DNA of 64,000 nt from Hyphomonadaceae bacterium BL14. Lineage in GTDB: Bacteria; Pseudomonadota; Alphaproteobacteria; Caulobacterales; Maricaulaceae. The notes below the pieces were generated by a model, which did not search any database, had not been told where the DNA came from, and was given only the letters and a program-made list of their open reading frames with translations. Where the stretch lies: contig CP091242.1 in assembly GCA_027627705.1 (NCBI GenBank), positions 422,076 to 486,075 on the forward strand. The letters run 5' to 3'. The translations under genes were made by a program, and so were the position numbers. Of this stretch, positions 7,680 to 17,885 are shown in pieces. Numbering within the stretch: the stretch's first letter is position 1; each line of letters opens with the position of its first letter.

Positions 7680-10600
7680 CTATTCGGCGGCCAGCATGGC
7701 TTCGGCTGCCCGCAGGTTCACCGAGACCAGCTGCGAGACGCCACGCTCGCCCATGGTGACGCCGAACAGACGGTCCATCCGGCTCATGGTCACGGGGTTG
7801 TGGGTGATGACCAGGAAACGCGTATCGGTCATGGAGCGCATCTCCTCCAGCATGGAACAGAAGCGGTCCACATTGGCGTCATCGAGGGGGGCGTCGACCT
7901 CATCCAGCACGCAAACCGGCGCCGGGTTGGCCAGAAACACCGCGAAAATCAGCGCGGTAGCCGTGAGCGCCTGTTCGCCGCCGCTCATCAGGCTCATGGT
8001 CTCCATCTTCTTGCCCGGCGGGCAGGCATAGATTTCCAGACCCGCTTCCAGCGGATCGTCATTCTCGGTCAGGGCGAGCTCGGCGCGCCCGCCGCCGAAC
8101 AGAGCCGAGAACAGGGTCTGGAAATGGCGGTCGACCACCTCGAATGCGTCAAGAAGCCGCGCCCGGCCTTCGCGTGAAAGCGTGTCGACGGCTTTGCGCA
8201 GGCGCGCCACCGCTTCGACCAGCTCGTCATGCTCGCCCGCCAGACGTGCGCGTTCGGCTTCCAGCTCCTGGGCTTCGGTGTCGGCGCGCAAATTGACGGC
8301 GCCCAGGCGCTCGCGGGTCAGGCGGGCCTCGTCCAGGCGGCGCTCCAGTTCCTGGCTGGACAGGGCGTTGAACTCGCTGTCGGCGGCACCGGGCATGAGC
8401 GTCTCGGGCGTTTCGCCCGTGGCGTCAGCCAGTCTCGCCGCGGTTTCCTCCAGCCGTTCCCGCGCACCGGTCAGGCGCGCCTCGGCACCGGCGCGCGCTT
8501 CACGGGCTGTGGCGGCGGCACCTTCGGCCAGACGCAAATGCGAATCGGCCTCGCGCTGGGCGCCTTCGGCTTCGGCCACCGCATCGCGCGCCGTGCGGGC
8601 GTCCTGTTCGGCCCTGGCCAGCGCATCCAGCAGTGCGGGGCGCTGCGCTTCAAGCGCGCCGGGCCGGGCGCGGGCGGCGTCAAGCTCGCTGGTGGTTTGC
8701 GTCAGTTGCGCGGTGAGGGCGGCGCGCCGGGCGCCGGCATTGCCCTCGCGCCGTTCCCAGTCGGCGGTTTCGCGCTCCAGCGAGGCCAGGCGGTGGCGGC
8801 GCCCTTGCGCGTCCCGCTTGATGGTTTCCAGGGCTGCGCGGGCGTCGGCAGCGGCACCGCGGGCGCGATCGGCGCGGGTGCGCGCGTCTTCCAGCGCCGT
8901 CAAGCCGTCATCTTTGGCTTCAGCCGCCGTGACGGCGGCAGCGGCGGTTTCGGCATCCTTGCGCGCCGCAGCGAGACGGGCTTCAGCCGCCTTCAAGGCA
9001 TCGACCAGGCCGGCCCGGCGGGCCTCGGCGCGGGCGGCGTCGGCGCGAGCGGCGGACAGGGACTGCTCACCAGCGCGAAGCGCGCGCTCGGCCTGTGCGG
9101 CCGTGTCGCGGGTGCGCGCGGCGGCGCGTTCGGCTTCGTTCAGGGCCTCGCGCGCCTCTTCGGCTGTGGCTTCCAGCGTTTCGGCATGGGCGCGGGCGGT
9201 GTCCAGCTGAGGCCCCAGCGCGGCAAGCTGGTTCAGGGTTTCCAGACGCACCGCGGCTGCGCCCGGCGCGCCGGCATCGGCCGCATAGCCATCCCAGCGC
9301 CGCAGCGCGCCGCTGGCGGTGACCAGCCGCTGTCCGGGTTTCAGGCTTGCCGCCAGGCGATCGAGATCGGCGTCCTCCACCACGCCGATGGCGGCCAGCC
9401 TGACGGACAGCGCGGCCGGCGCGCGGACATACCGGCTCAACGGTTTCGCGCCAGCGGGCAGGGCGGCGGCAGTCACCCCAGCGGACGTCCAGCGCCGCGC
9501 GGCTTCGGGGCTCAGGCCCGCTTCCAGATCTTCCCCCAGGGCGGCGGCCAGCGCCTGCTCATACCCGGCGTCCGCCGTGACATCATCCAGCACCCGGTCG
9601 CTGGTCCCGCCACCGGCCAGCAGACGCTCCAGGCTCGCCTGTTCCCGCTCCAGCGCGATCATGTCACCGCGCGCATCACGCGCCGCATCTTTCGCTTCGC
9701 CTGCGCGCTCGCGCAGATCGGTGAGGGCGGCTTCAGCGGCAGCCAGAGCGGCGCGCGCGGCGTCCAGCGCGGACGCCTTGTTGCCCACATCGGCTTCCAG
9801 CGCGTTCAGATCGGGGTCGTCCTGCGCGCCTGCGCGCTCCAGCGCGGTGCGGGCGGTGTCGGTTTCGCGCTCCATCCGGTCGGCACGCTGGCGGGCCTGT
9901 TCGGCGTCGCGCCGTGCGCCCTGCAGGCGGGCGCGGATTTCGGCGCAGGCGGCACCGGCGGCGTCCAGATCGGTTTCGGCTTTCTGGCGGCTGGTATCGG
10001 CATCGGCGAGTGCGGCTTCCGCGCGCGTCTGGGCGGGCGCGTCGGCGCGGGCCTGTTCACGCAACCCGTTCATCTGACCCTTCAGCCGGGTCAGCGTGGC
10101 GCGCGCCTCTTCGTGCAGTTCTGCTTCGCGGGCCTCGGCGGCCTGTAGCTCGGTAAGGCGCGTGTCCAGCCGCGTGATGGCGTCTTTGGCCGCGTCTATA
10201 TCGCGGTCGAGCGTGTCGCGCGTGCGTTCGGCCAGGCGCAGCGCGGCGGCCGCCTCGGCCTCGCCCTCGCGCAGGGGCTGGACGCGCGCGGCGGCGGTCT
10301 CTGCCTTTGACGTGGCGCCGGCTGCGGCGCGCAGGGCTGTGTCAGCTTCGGCGCGGGCGGCTTCAAGGGCGGTTTCGGCCAGCGCCACCGCGTCGCGCGC
10401 CTCGCGCCAGCGGCGCAGCCAGAGCAGGCTTTCATACTGGCGGATGGTCTGGGACAGCTCGCGATAGCGACCGGCCTGACGCGCCTGGCGCTGCAGGCTG
10501 GCGTGGCGGGCGGCCAGATCATCGACGATTTCCTGCAGACGGGCGAGATTGGCTTCGGCGGCGGTGAGGCGCAGCTGGGATTCGCGCCGGCGTGCGCGCA

Positions 10601-11117
10601 GACCCGCCACGCCGGCGGCTTCTTCCAGCACCCGGCGGCGGTTTTCCGGCTTGGCGCTGATCAGCTCGCTGATCTGGCCCTGGCGCACCAGGGCAGGCGA
10701 GTTGGCGCCCGTGCCGGCGTCAGCGAACAGGAGCTGCACGTCCTTGGCGCGCACCTCCTCGCCATTGACTTCATAGTCCGATCCCTTGCCGCGGGTGATG
10801 CGGCGCACGACCTGCAGGATTTCCGCATCATTGAAGCGGGCAGGCGCGCGCCGGTCGGTATTGTCGATGGTGAGGGTGACTTCGGCGCGGTCGCGAGCGG
10901 CGCGGTTATCCGTGCCGGAGAAGATCACATCCTCCATGCCGCCGCCGCGCAGCGACTTGGCCGAGGTCGCGCCCATCACCCAGCGCAGCGCTTCAAGCAG
11001 GTTGGATTTGCCGCACCCATTGGGCCCGATGATTCCGGTCAGGCCGGGATCAATGCGCAGCTCCGTCGCGTCGACAAACGACTTGAAGCCGGCCAGGCGC
11101 AGTTGGGTGAACTTCAC
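7680..11117 (-). CDS. smc: Chromosome segregation ATPase SMC
   Basis: Core subunit of the bacterial condensin that organises and segregates the chromosome. Residues 1-170 form the ATPase head half with Walker A GPNGCGKSN; two long Ala/Arg/Glu coiled coils follow, interrupted by a hinge at about 495-640; the C-terminal head half carries the LMSGGEQALTA signature and Walker B VCVLDEVDAPLDD. At 1145 aa the length is normal. The GTG at 11117 is chosen because GGAGG lies 6 nt upstream and it gives the common start KFTQLRLAGFKSFVD; a GTG one codon earlier is less well spaced. Last gene of dciA-dsbA-smc. The kleisin genes scpA/scpB (not the mutase here) are not in the window. Confidence 0.96.
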   Translation of the reverse strand: MKFTQLRLAGFKSFVDATELRIDPGLTGIIGPNGCGKSNLLEALRWVMGATSAKSLRGGGMEDVIFSGTDNRAARDRAEVTLTIDNTDRRAPARFNDAEILQVVRRITRGKGSDYEVNGEEVRAKDVQLLFADAGTGANSPALVRQGQISELISAKPENRRRVLEEAAGVAGLRARRRESQLRLTAAEANLARLQEIVDDLAARHASLQRQARQAGRYRELSQTIRQYESLLWLRRWREARDAVALAETALEAARAEADTALRAAAGATSKAETAAARVQPLREGEAEAAAALRLAERTRDTLDRDIDAAKDAITRLDTRLTELQAAEAREAELHEEARATLTRLKGQMNGLREQARADAPAQTRAEAALADADTSRQKAETDLDAAGAACAEIRARLQGARRDAEQARQRADRMERETDTARTALERAGAQDDPDLNALEADVGNKASALDAARAALAAAEAALTDLRERAGEAKDAARDARGDMIALEREQASLERLLAGGGTSDRVLDDVTADAGYEQALAAALGEDLEAGLSPEAARRWTSAGVTAAALPAGAKPLSRYVRAPAALSVRLAAIGVVEDADLDRLAASLKPGQRLVTASGALRRWDGYAADAGAPGAAAVRLETLNQLAALGPQLDTARAHAETLEATAEEAREALNEAERAAARTRDTAAQAERALRAGEQSLSAARADAARAEARRAGLVDALKAAEARLAAARKDAETAAAAVTAAEAKDDGLTALEDARTRADRARGAAADARAALETIKRDAQGRRHRLASLERETADWERREGNAGARRAALTAQLTQTTSELDAARARPGALEAQRPALLDALARAEQDARTARDAVAEAEGAQREADSHLRLAEGAAATAREARAGAEARLTGARERLEETAARLADATGETPETLMPGAADSEFNALSSQELERRLDEARLTRERLGAVNLRADTEAQELEAERARLAGEHDELVEAVARLRKAVDTLSREGRARLLDAFEVVDRHFQTLFSALFGGGRAELALTENDDPLEAGLEIYACPPGKKMETMSLMSGGEQALTATALIFAVFLANPAPVCVLDEVDAPLDDANVDRFCSMLEEMRSMTDTRFLVITHNPVTMSRMDRLFGVTMGERGVSQLVSVNLRAAEAMLAAE

Positions 11118-11165
11118 CACACCCCTCCGTTCACGCCGCCGCCCGCCCTGTGCAGGGCTGAAGGT

Positions 11166-11960
11166 CTATCCGGCGTCACCATCCGACGCTTCGGGCGCAG
11201 CCGTTTCAGGCGTCACACCTTCGCGAGCCAGGAAGTACGCGATGATTCGCTCCATCGTGTCAGCGTCATAATCATGCGCGATCACGCCCTGGTCATCACT
11301 GATGGCGCGGCCATTGACGCCAAACGCCAGAGCCGGACGCCGGCTTGCATCCAGTGTCCCGTCCGGATGCTCCATCGTTTCCAGCGTCAAACCGTTGATG
11401 ATGAATGTGGGCGTGCCGCGAACGCCATCGCGGCCCGCCTGCTCGTTGGCGTCGAGCACTTGCTGATAGATGTCATTATTGGTCATGCAGGCCTGGAACT
11501 CGGCGTCGCTGAGGCCCGCGGTGCGCGCAATGGTGCGGAACTGTGCCTGGGCACGGCCCTGGCCCTGTTGCAGCGCGGCGGCGAGCGCCTGCTGCTGGGC
11601 GAACAGAAGGTCGAGCACGTCGAAATAGCGCTCTTGCGGCGCGCAGCGCGCCAGCATGAAGCCCGGGGTGGCCAGCGCCGGCAGGCCGGTGATCATTTCG
11701 CGGAACACGTAGCGCACCTGGCCGCTTTCCACATACCGGTCCATCGTGGGCTTGCCCTCGGCATGAAAGTAGGCGCAAGCCGGGCAGGCGGTGGACGCGT
11801 ATTCGATGATGGTGAGCGGCGCGTCCGCGCGGCCCTTGGCGAAATCGCCCTCGCGCTCGAACTGGGAGCGGCCGTCGGGGCTCGCGCCCCCGCATCCGGT
11901 GAGCACCAGGCCGGCGGCCAGCGCCGCCGTGCCGATCAGGCGTGACATCGACATCATCAT
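11166..11960 (-). CDS. DsbA-family thiol:disulfide oxidoreductase, lipoprotein
   Basis: Probably introduces or shuffles disulfides in exported proteins. A hydrophobic leader ends in the lipobox LTGC (about residues 22-25), so the protein is predicted to be lipid-anchored. The thioredoxin-fold active site is CPAC in STACPACAYFH. The insert with QQQALAAALQQGQGRAQ and the cis-Pro segment GTPTFIINGL fit the DsbA/DsbG-like thioredoxin_4 group. Its start overlaps the dciA stop by 4 bp (ATGA), and smc follows 48 bp later. The dciA-dsbA-smc order recurs in alphaproteobacteria. A second, shorter DsbA-like lipoprotein is encoded at 38445-39203. Confidence 0.9.
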   Translation of the reverse strand: MMMSMSRLIGTAALAAGLVLTGCGGASPDGRSQFEREGDFAKGRADAPLTIIEYASTACPACAYFHAEGKPTMDRYVESGQVRYVFREMITGLPALATPGFMLARCAPQERYFDVLDLLFAQQQALAAALQQGQGRAQAQFRTIARTAGLSDAEFQACMTNNDIYQQVLDANEQAGRDGVRGTPTFIINGLTLETMEHPDGTLDASRRPALAFGVNGRAISDDQGVIAHDYDADTMERIIAYFLAREGVTPETAAPEASDGDAG

Positions 11961-12547
11961 TCGGTCTCTCTCTGCGGGCGCGGCATCGGGGCGGGGCCAA
12001 GCCGGACGCCCTCGCGTTCCTCCACCGCGCGCTGAAACTCGGCCATGATCGTATCAAGACTTTGGCCCGGCGTGTCCAGACCGGGCGGCACCGCGCTGGC
12101 GGATTTGCGCGCCGGCGGGGTGGAGACGGAGCCGCCCAGCGATCCCTGCACGATACGCAGGCGCTTGGGCGCGCGACCCGCATAGCGCGCGACGCGTTCG
12201 AGAATGCGCGCCGACTGCGCCTCCACCAGCGCCGCCGCCGGGCCGCGCGCGCGCACCACCAGCGTCAGACCACCCGCGCCCGATTGCATTTTCTCCGGCC
12301 TTGAATGGGCAGCCAGCGGCGCGCCGACAATCTCTGCCCAGTGCTCGGCCAGCTCGGCCACGCCCGGCCCGTGATGCACCGCCAGGGGTTTCAGCACCCG
12401 CGCCAGCGCCGCCGCCGCGGCCGGGGGCGGGGCAATGGCCGGCCGTCCGCGATGGCGCTGGGCCCAGACCCAAGCCTGGGCGCTGGCATCGGCATCGGAT
12501 GCGACCGGGCGGCGTCTGCCGCTTGACGGATGGGGCGGACGTTTCAT
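11957..12547 (-). CDS. dciA: DUF721 protein, DciA-like replicative helicase loader
   Basis: DciA proteins load or regulate the DnaB helicase in bacteria without DnaC or DnaI. The 196-aa protein has a basic N-terminus (MKRPPHPSSGRRRP) and a DUF721 core at about residues 45-130, including VAELAEHWAEIVGAPLAAHSRP and the hydrophobic GGLTLVVRARGPAAA segment. The tail is Pro/Arg-rich and probably disordered. The ATG at 12547 fits the core; an in-frame start 12 codons upstream exists. It is divergent from mutY with a 65-bp gap, so both promoters must lie there. Family clear; helicase loading is inferred from homologues. Confidence 0.8.
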   Translation of the reverse strand: MKRPPHPSSGRRRPVASDADASAQAWVWAQRHRGRPAIAPPPAAAAALARVLKPLAVHHGPGVAELAEHWAEIVGAPLAAHSRPEKMQSGAGGLTLVVRARGPAAALVEAQSARILERVARYAGRAPKRLRIVQGSLGGSVSTPPARKSASAVPPGLDTPGQSLDTIMAEFQRAVEEREGVRLGPAPMPRPQRETE

Positions 12548-12612
12548 GGTAACAAGGATCGCCCCCTCAGGCCGCTCTGGCAAGCGGGCGCCACAACAAA
12601 CCCGCGCGCGCC

Positions 12613-13719
12613 ATGACCTCCACGCCCGTTCCGACCCTGTCGCGCGACGACGCGCCCGCGCTGCGCGCGGCGCTGCTCGCCTGGTATGACCGCGAGGGGC
12701 GGACCCTGCCCTGGCGGGTGCGGCCGGAGGACCGGGCGCGGGGCGTGGTTGCCGATCCGTATGCCGTCTGGCTGTCGGAGATCATGCTGCAGCAGACCAC
12801 GGTGCCGCATGCCACGCCCTACTGGACGCGGTTTCTGGCGCTGTGGCCGGGCGTGCAGGACCTGGCCAACGCGCCGCGCGAGGATGTGATGGCGCAGTGG
12901 GCGGGGCTTGGATACTACGCCCGCGCGCGCAATCTGCATGCCTGCGCACAGGTGGTGTCCACTGAGCTGAAAGGCGTGTTCCCCAGTGAACTTGAGGCGC
13001 TTCGGGCCCTGCCGGGGATTGGCGAGTACACCGCCAACGCCATCCGCGCCGCCGCGTTCGATCTGCCCGCCAGCGTGGTGGATGGCAATGTGGAGCGGGT
13101 GATCACGCGCCTGTTCGCGATCAAGGCCCCGTTGCCCGGTGCCAAGAGCGTGATCCGCGAGCATGCTGCGAGCCTGGCCGATCCGGACCGCCCCGGCGAC
13201 TATGCGCAGGCGATCATGGATCTGGGGGCGACGGTGTGCACGCCGCGCGGGCCATCCTGCGGGACGTGTCCCTGGGCGGGCGCCTGCGAGGCGCGGGCCG
13301 CAGGCGAGATGGAGCGTTATCCGGTCAAGGCGGCCAAGAAGGCCCGGCCCGTGCGCCACGGCCTGGTGTTCGTGATCCTGCGCGGTCCGGCGGTCCGGCG
13401 CGAGGTCTATGTCCGGCCCAGGCCCGACAAGGGCCTGCTGGGCGGCATGCTGGAAGCGCCGGGCAGTGCGTGGATTGAGGATGTGAACACGCTGCCCTCC
13501 GTTGAAGCGGCGGCGCCCGGGGCGCTGGACTGGCGCAAGGCCGGGGCGGTGTCCCACGTGTTCACCCATTTTGCGCTGGAGCTGGATGTCTACGCGGCTG
13601 AGGCCCCTGCAGGCTGGCGCGGGCCGGATGCGACCGGGCGATGGGCGCCCGCCGAGCCGCTGTCAGCCTCGGGCCTGCCCAGCGTCATGAAGAAGGCGGT
13701 GCGCGCGGCGCTGGGGTAG
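12613..13719 (+). CDS. mutY: A/G-specific adenine glycosylase
   Basis: Base-excision repair enzyme removing adenine mispaired with 8-oxoguanine. The 368-aa protein shows the N-terminal LPWR, the catalytic-Glu helix SEIMLQQTTVPHA, the helix-hairpin-helix LPGIGEYTANAI, and the catalytic Asp in VDGNVERV. The 4Fe-4S ligands are spaced C-x6-C-x2-C-x5-C in the segment CTPRGPSCGTCPWAGAC. The C-terminal part is the NUDIX-like domain that reads the 8-oxoG strand, including a GLLGGMLEAPG segment. The gene stands alone and converges on ccrM across a 376-bp gap. Confidence 0.96.
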   Translation: MTSTPVPTLSRDDAPALRAALLAWYDREGRTLPWRVRPEDRARGVVADPYAVWLSEIMLQQTTVPHATPYWTRFLALWPGVQDLANAPREDVMAQWAGLGYYARARNLHACAQVVSTELKGVFPSELEALRALPGIGEYTANAIRAAAFDLPASVVDGNVERVITRLFAIKAPLPGAKSVIREHAASLADPDRPGDYAQAIMDLGATVCTPRGPSCGTCPWAGACEARAAGEMERYPVKAAKKARPVRHGLVFVILRGPAVRREVYVRPRPDKGLLGGMLEAPGSAWIEDVNTLPSVEAAAPGALDWRKAGAVSHVFTHFALELDVYAAEAPAGWRGPDATGRWAPAEPLSASGLPSVMKKAVRAALG

Positions 13720-14095
13720 GGCGGACCGGCCATTTGATTCAACGTGATGCTTCAGACGGCTCCAGCCCTGAGGAGCTCTGGGGATCAATCCTCCCCTTCG
13801 TTCCATGGTGGAGGATCACGCAAGGCGATCGCAGTCTGTCAAGGACGGCCCTTCGGGCCGCCGCTGAGCGGCGACCGAGCGAAGGCTCGGTCGTCCTTGA
13901 CAGGCTGCGACGCTTGCGAAAATGGCTCAGCAAGGATCGACGGGGGGATGGGGTCGCGTTGCGCTGATACCCGGTCAGTCTTGCACCCGGGGCGAGGAAA
14001 ACCAGGCGGCGGCCTGAGCGCATTCCCCCAGGGCCTGAGAAACCGTCCGGCGTCGTTCAAATGCGATAGCCATAAGGAGCGAGGCAGCGGTAGGT
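13720..14095. other. Intergenic region between convergent mutY and ccrM
   Basis: 376 bp with no gene I can support. Open frames exist on both strands, but they are Arg/Pro/Ser-rich, lack plausible ribosome sites and run through palindromic sequence. The main content is the large cloverleaf element at 13819-13918. I see no T-tract terminator for either flanking gene. Confidence 0.7.
13819..13918. repeat. Palindromic cloverleaf element, possibly a dispersed repeat or structured RNA
   Basis: A perfect 12-bp stem CTGTCAAGGACG (13836-13847) with CGTCCTTGACAG (13892-13903) continues outward through a T-G pair, CGCAG/CTGCG (13830-13834/13905-13909) and, past a small internal loop, CGCAAG/CTTGCG (13819-13824/13913-13918). 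Inside it sit three separate hairpins: GCCC-TTC-GGGC (13848-13858), GCCGC-TGA-GCGGC (13860-13872) and GACCGAGC-GAAG-GCTCGGTC (13873-13892). The shape is a four-way cloverleaf. No second copy was noticed in this window. REP-like repeat, boundary element or non-coding RNA are all possible. Confidence 0.6.
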
Positions 14096-15258
<1,163 letters not shown>

Positions 15259-15271
<13 letters not shown>

Positions 15272-15867
15272 ATCATACGCCGCGCAAAGCCGCTTTTTTC
15301 CAGCGCGGCGCGCACGGGGGCATAGCTTAGCCGATGGAGGGGGCAGGGACCTAACGCCTCGAGGGCGGCGCGGTGAACCGGGCTGGGATAGCCTTTGTGG
15401 CCAGCAAATCCGTAGCCGGGAAAACGGTCGTCCGCCTGGGCCATAAGGGCGTCGCGCACGGTCTTGGCGATGATGCTGGCCGCAGCGATGGCTGGCTCGC
15501 TGGAATCTCCGCCGACCAGGGCGCGGGCGGGGCAAGGCAGGCCCGGCGGGACCTGATTGCCGTCGATCAGGATGAGCTGCGGCGGGCGCGCCAGTCCCGC
15601 TGCCGCGCGCGCCATGGCGGCCAGCGTGGCGTGCAATATGTTGAGCCGGTCAATTTCGGCCGGTTCAGCCAGCGCAATGCTCACCATGGCTTCAGCGCGG
15701 ATGACCGCCGCCAGCGCTTCGCGCCGCCTTGCGGTGAGCTTCTTGGAATCGTCCAGTGCGCTGAGCGCGGAAAACCCCGCAGGCAGGATCACCGCCGCCG
15801 CCACGACGGGTCCTGCCAGCGGGCCGCGCCCGGCTTCGTCGATGCCGGCAGTGAGGGGGTTAGTCAT
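15259..15867 (-). CDS. rnhB: Ribonuclease HII
   Basis: Endonuclease that cuts the RNA strand of RNA-DNA hybrids and single ribonucleotides in DNA. The 202-aa protein starts with the metal-binding GIDEAGRGPLAGPVVAAAV, has the second acidic motif in LILIDGN and the later GGDSSEPAIAAASIIAKTVRD, and ends with the GHKGYPSPVHR segment. The ATG at 15867 puts the first catalytic Asp near residue 10, as is usual; a start 11 codons upstream is possible. Its last codons carry the GATTC site and the stop overlaps the CtrA-like box of ccrM. Confidence 0.94.
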
Positions 15868-15920
15868 GTCCGGTCCCGCAGTGAGGCAAGCACCTGCCAA
15901 TTCAGTCGCACGTCCGCAAT

Positions 15921-17030
15921 CTAGAACAAACTCATCTGTGTATTCTCCGCCAGCGGGCGCTGGAACAAATCGGTGCGCAGCGCCGTCCTTGGTCCGTCGA
16001 GCTCATACCGGCGCGCGGCGGCGCGGAAGCGGGTGGCGATGAGGTCTGCGACGGGGCCCTCGCCAATGCCGCGCACGTGCCAGCGGGCCTCGTAATCCTT
16101 GCCGCCCCGGGTCTGGCGGATCAGGCTCATGATCTTGCTCGCGGCGTTGGGGCGGTGGATGGCGAGCCAGTCCTTGAACAGATCGCGCACCTCCAGCGGC
16201 AGGCGCAAGAGCACATAGCCCGCATCGCGCGCGCCCACGCCGGCGGCGGCCTCCAGCAGCGCCTCGATCTCGTGATCATTGAGGCCGGGAATGATCGGCG
16301 CGGTCATCACCGTGACCGGCACGCCCGCATCGGTGAGGGCGCGGATGGCGTCGAGGCGGCGCCGGGGCGTGGCCGCGCGCGGCTCCATGGCCCGGGCGAG
16401 CTTCGCATCCAGCGTGGTGAGCGAGATGGCGGCTTTGGCCAGGCCCTGCTGCGCCAGCGCGCCCAGCAGGTCGAGATCGCGCGTAATCCCGGCCGATTTG
16501 GTGATGACGCTGACTGGATGGCGGAACTCCAGGCACACCTCCAGCAGGCGCCGGGTCAGGCGCAGCTGACGCTCCACGGGCTGATAGGCGTCGGTATTGG
16601 CGCCGATCAGGATGGGTTCGGGCTGATAGCCGCGCTTGCGGAAGGCGGCGTCCAGAAGGTCCGCCGCGCCCGGCTTGAAGAAGAGCCGGCTTTCAAAATC
16701 AATGCCCGCCGAATAGCCCCAATAGGCGTGGCTGGGCCGGGCGTAGCAATAGATGCAGCCATGCTCGCAGCCGCGATAGGGATTGATCGAGCGGTCAAAG
16801 CTGATGTCGGGGCTGTCATTGCGGCTGATAATGGTGCGGGCATTGTCCTTGATCAGCGTGGTGCGCAGCGGCTTCACATCCTCGTCAGCGCCGCTCCAGC
16901 CGTCATCACTGGGCTCCCGGGTCTGGCGCTCGAACCGGCCCGCATCATTGGACGCCGCGCCCCGCCCGCGCGGCCGCATGGGCTCAGGCAAAGGCGTGGA
17001 GGCGCGGGCAGGGGTGAGGGGCGGGCTCAT
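15921..17030 (-). CDS. PA0069-family radical SAM protein
   Basis: Radical SAM enzyme of unknown reaction. The cluster motif is CEHGCIYC (Cys-x3-Cys-x2-Cys) in NPYRGCEHGCIYCYARPSH, about one quarter into the 369-aa protein. The remaining TIM-barrel part is intact, including LIGANTDAYQPVE, SVITKSAGITRDLDLL and APIIPGLND. The Arg-rich RPRGRGAASN near the N-terminus is typical of this family, which is related to spore photoproduct lyase-like and Rv2578c proteins. The ATG at 17030 is the last one ahead of the conserved region. It is divergent from the glycosyltransferase gene at 17118. Confidence 0.88.
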   Translation of the reverse strand: MSPPLTPARASTPLPEPMRPRGRGAASNDAGRFERQTREPSDDGWSGADEDVKPLRTTLIKDNARTIISRNDSPDISFDRSINPYRGCEHGCIYCYARPSHAYWGYSAGIDFESRLFFKPGAADLLDAAFRKRGYQPEPILIGANTDAYQPVERQLRLTRRLLEVCLEFRHPVSVITKSAGITRDLDLLGALAQQGLAKAAISLTTLDAKLARAMEPRAATPRRRLDAIRALTDAGVPVTVMTAPIIPGLNDHEIEALLEAAAGVGARDAGYVLLRLPLEVRDLFKDWLAIHRPNAASKIMSLIRQTRGGKDYEARWHVRGIGEGPVADLIATRFRAAARRYELDGPRTALRTDLFQRPLAENTQMSLF

Positions 17031-17117
17031 GGGCCTGATGGTGCCGCGTAGCGCGGAACATAGCAAGAACAAAGTCCGGTTGACTTTCACCGGGACGCGC
17101 GGTTCAACCGGCGCATC

Positions 17118-17885
17118 ATGAGTGCGCTGGTCATCGTCATCCCAACCCTGAACGCGGCGGCCGGATTGGCACGCACGCTGGACAGTTTGAGCCCCGCGCG
17201 CCGGGCGGGGCTTTTGCGCGCCGTGATCATCAGTGATGGCGGGTCGCGCGACGCGACGCTGGAGATCGCGCGCAAGGCAGGCTGCCAGATCGTGACCGGC
17301 GCGCGCGGGCGCGGTGCCCAGCTCGCGGCGGGGGCGCGGGCGGCGCGCGCCATCACCTGGGCGGATGACTGGCTCTTGTTCCTGCATGCCGACACGGTGC
17401 TGCAGCCCGGCTGGGCGCGCGAAGCGGCGGCGTTCTTCGAGACCCATGCCGGGCGTGACCGGGCGGGGTATTTCCGATTTGCCCTCGATGACTTTTCTCA
17501 GGCCGCGCGCCGGCTGGAGGCCGCGGTGGCGGCGCGCTGCGGCGCGTTTGCGCTGCCCTATGGCGATCAGGGCCTGTTGATCGGGGCCGAGTTCTATGAC
17601 CGGCTCGGCGGATACAAACCCATGGCCTTGTTCGAGGATGTGGACCTGGTGCGCCGCATCGGCCGGCGGCGGCTGGTGCCCCTGCGCAGCGCCGCAGTGA
17701 CCAGTGCGGTGCGTTTCCACGAGAAAGGCTATCTGCAGCGCTCGGCGGCGAACCTGATCTTGCTCGCGCGCTATTTCCTTGGCGCTGATCCTGAAACGTT
17801 GGCGCGGGCCTATCGTGCGCGACGCACGCCGACGGCCGCCCTAGCGTCCGACGCCCAGCTTGCCAAAAAGGATGAGACGCGATGA
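17118..17885 (+). CDS. Family 2 glycosyltransferase, TIGR04283-like
   Basis: GT-A-fold glycosyltransferase. The 255-aa protein begins with the nucleotide-binding strand LVIVIPTLNAAAGL, has SDGGSRDAT and the metal-binding LFLHADTVLQPGW, and the later GDQGLLIGAEFYDRLGGY and FEDVDLVRRI, all typical of the small TIGR04283 group. That group often sits beside TIGR04282 proteins and in some genomes beside arsenosugar synthesis genes. Here the TIGR04282-like partner is two genes downstream and no arsM or arsS is visible. Its stop overlaps the next start by 4 bp. Confidence 0.83.
   Translation: MSALVIVIPTLNAAAGLARTLDSLSPARRAGLLRAVIISDGGSRDATLEIARKAGCQIVTGARGRGAQLAAGARAARAITWADDWLLFLHADTVLQPGWAREAAAFFETHAGRDRAGYFRFALDDFSQAARRLEAAVAARCGAFALPYGDQGLLIGAEFYDRLGGYKPMALFEDVDLVRRIGRRRLVPLRSAAVTSAVRFHEKGYLQRSAANLILLARYFLGADPETLARAYRARRTPTAALASDAQLAKKDETR

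Noticed and set aside
8229..10148. 639-aa plus-strand open frame inside smc
   Set aside because: Antisense shadow of the SMC coiled coils, made possible by high GC and Ala/Arg/Glu codon use; composition is Gly/Gln/Phe-rich and repetitive.
13739..14023. 94-aa minus-strand and other frames in the mutY-ccrM gap
   Set aside because: They run through the palindromic cloverleaf, are Arg/Ser-rich and lack ribosome sites; the DNA structure explains the sequence better than coding does.
17031..17720. N-terminal 230-residue extension of the radical SAM protein
   Set aside because: It lies antisense over the glycosyltransferase gene and has no similarity to the PA0069 family; the start at 17030 gives the normal length.
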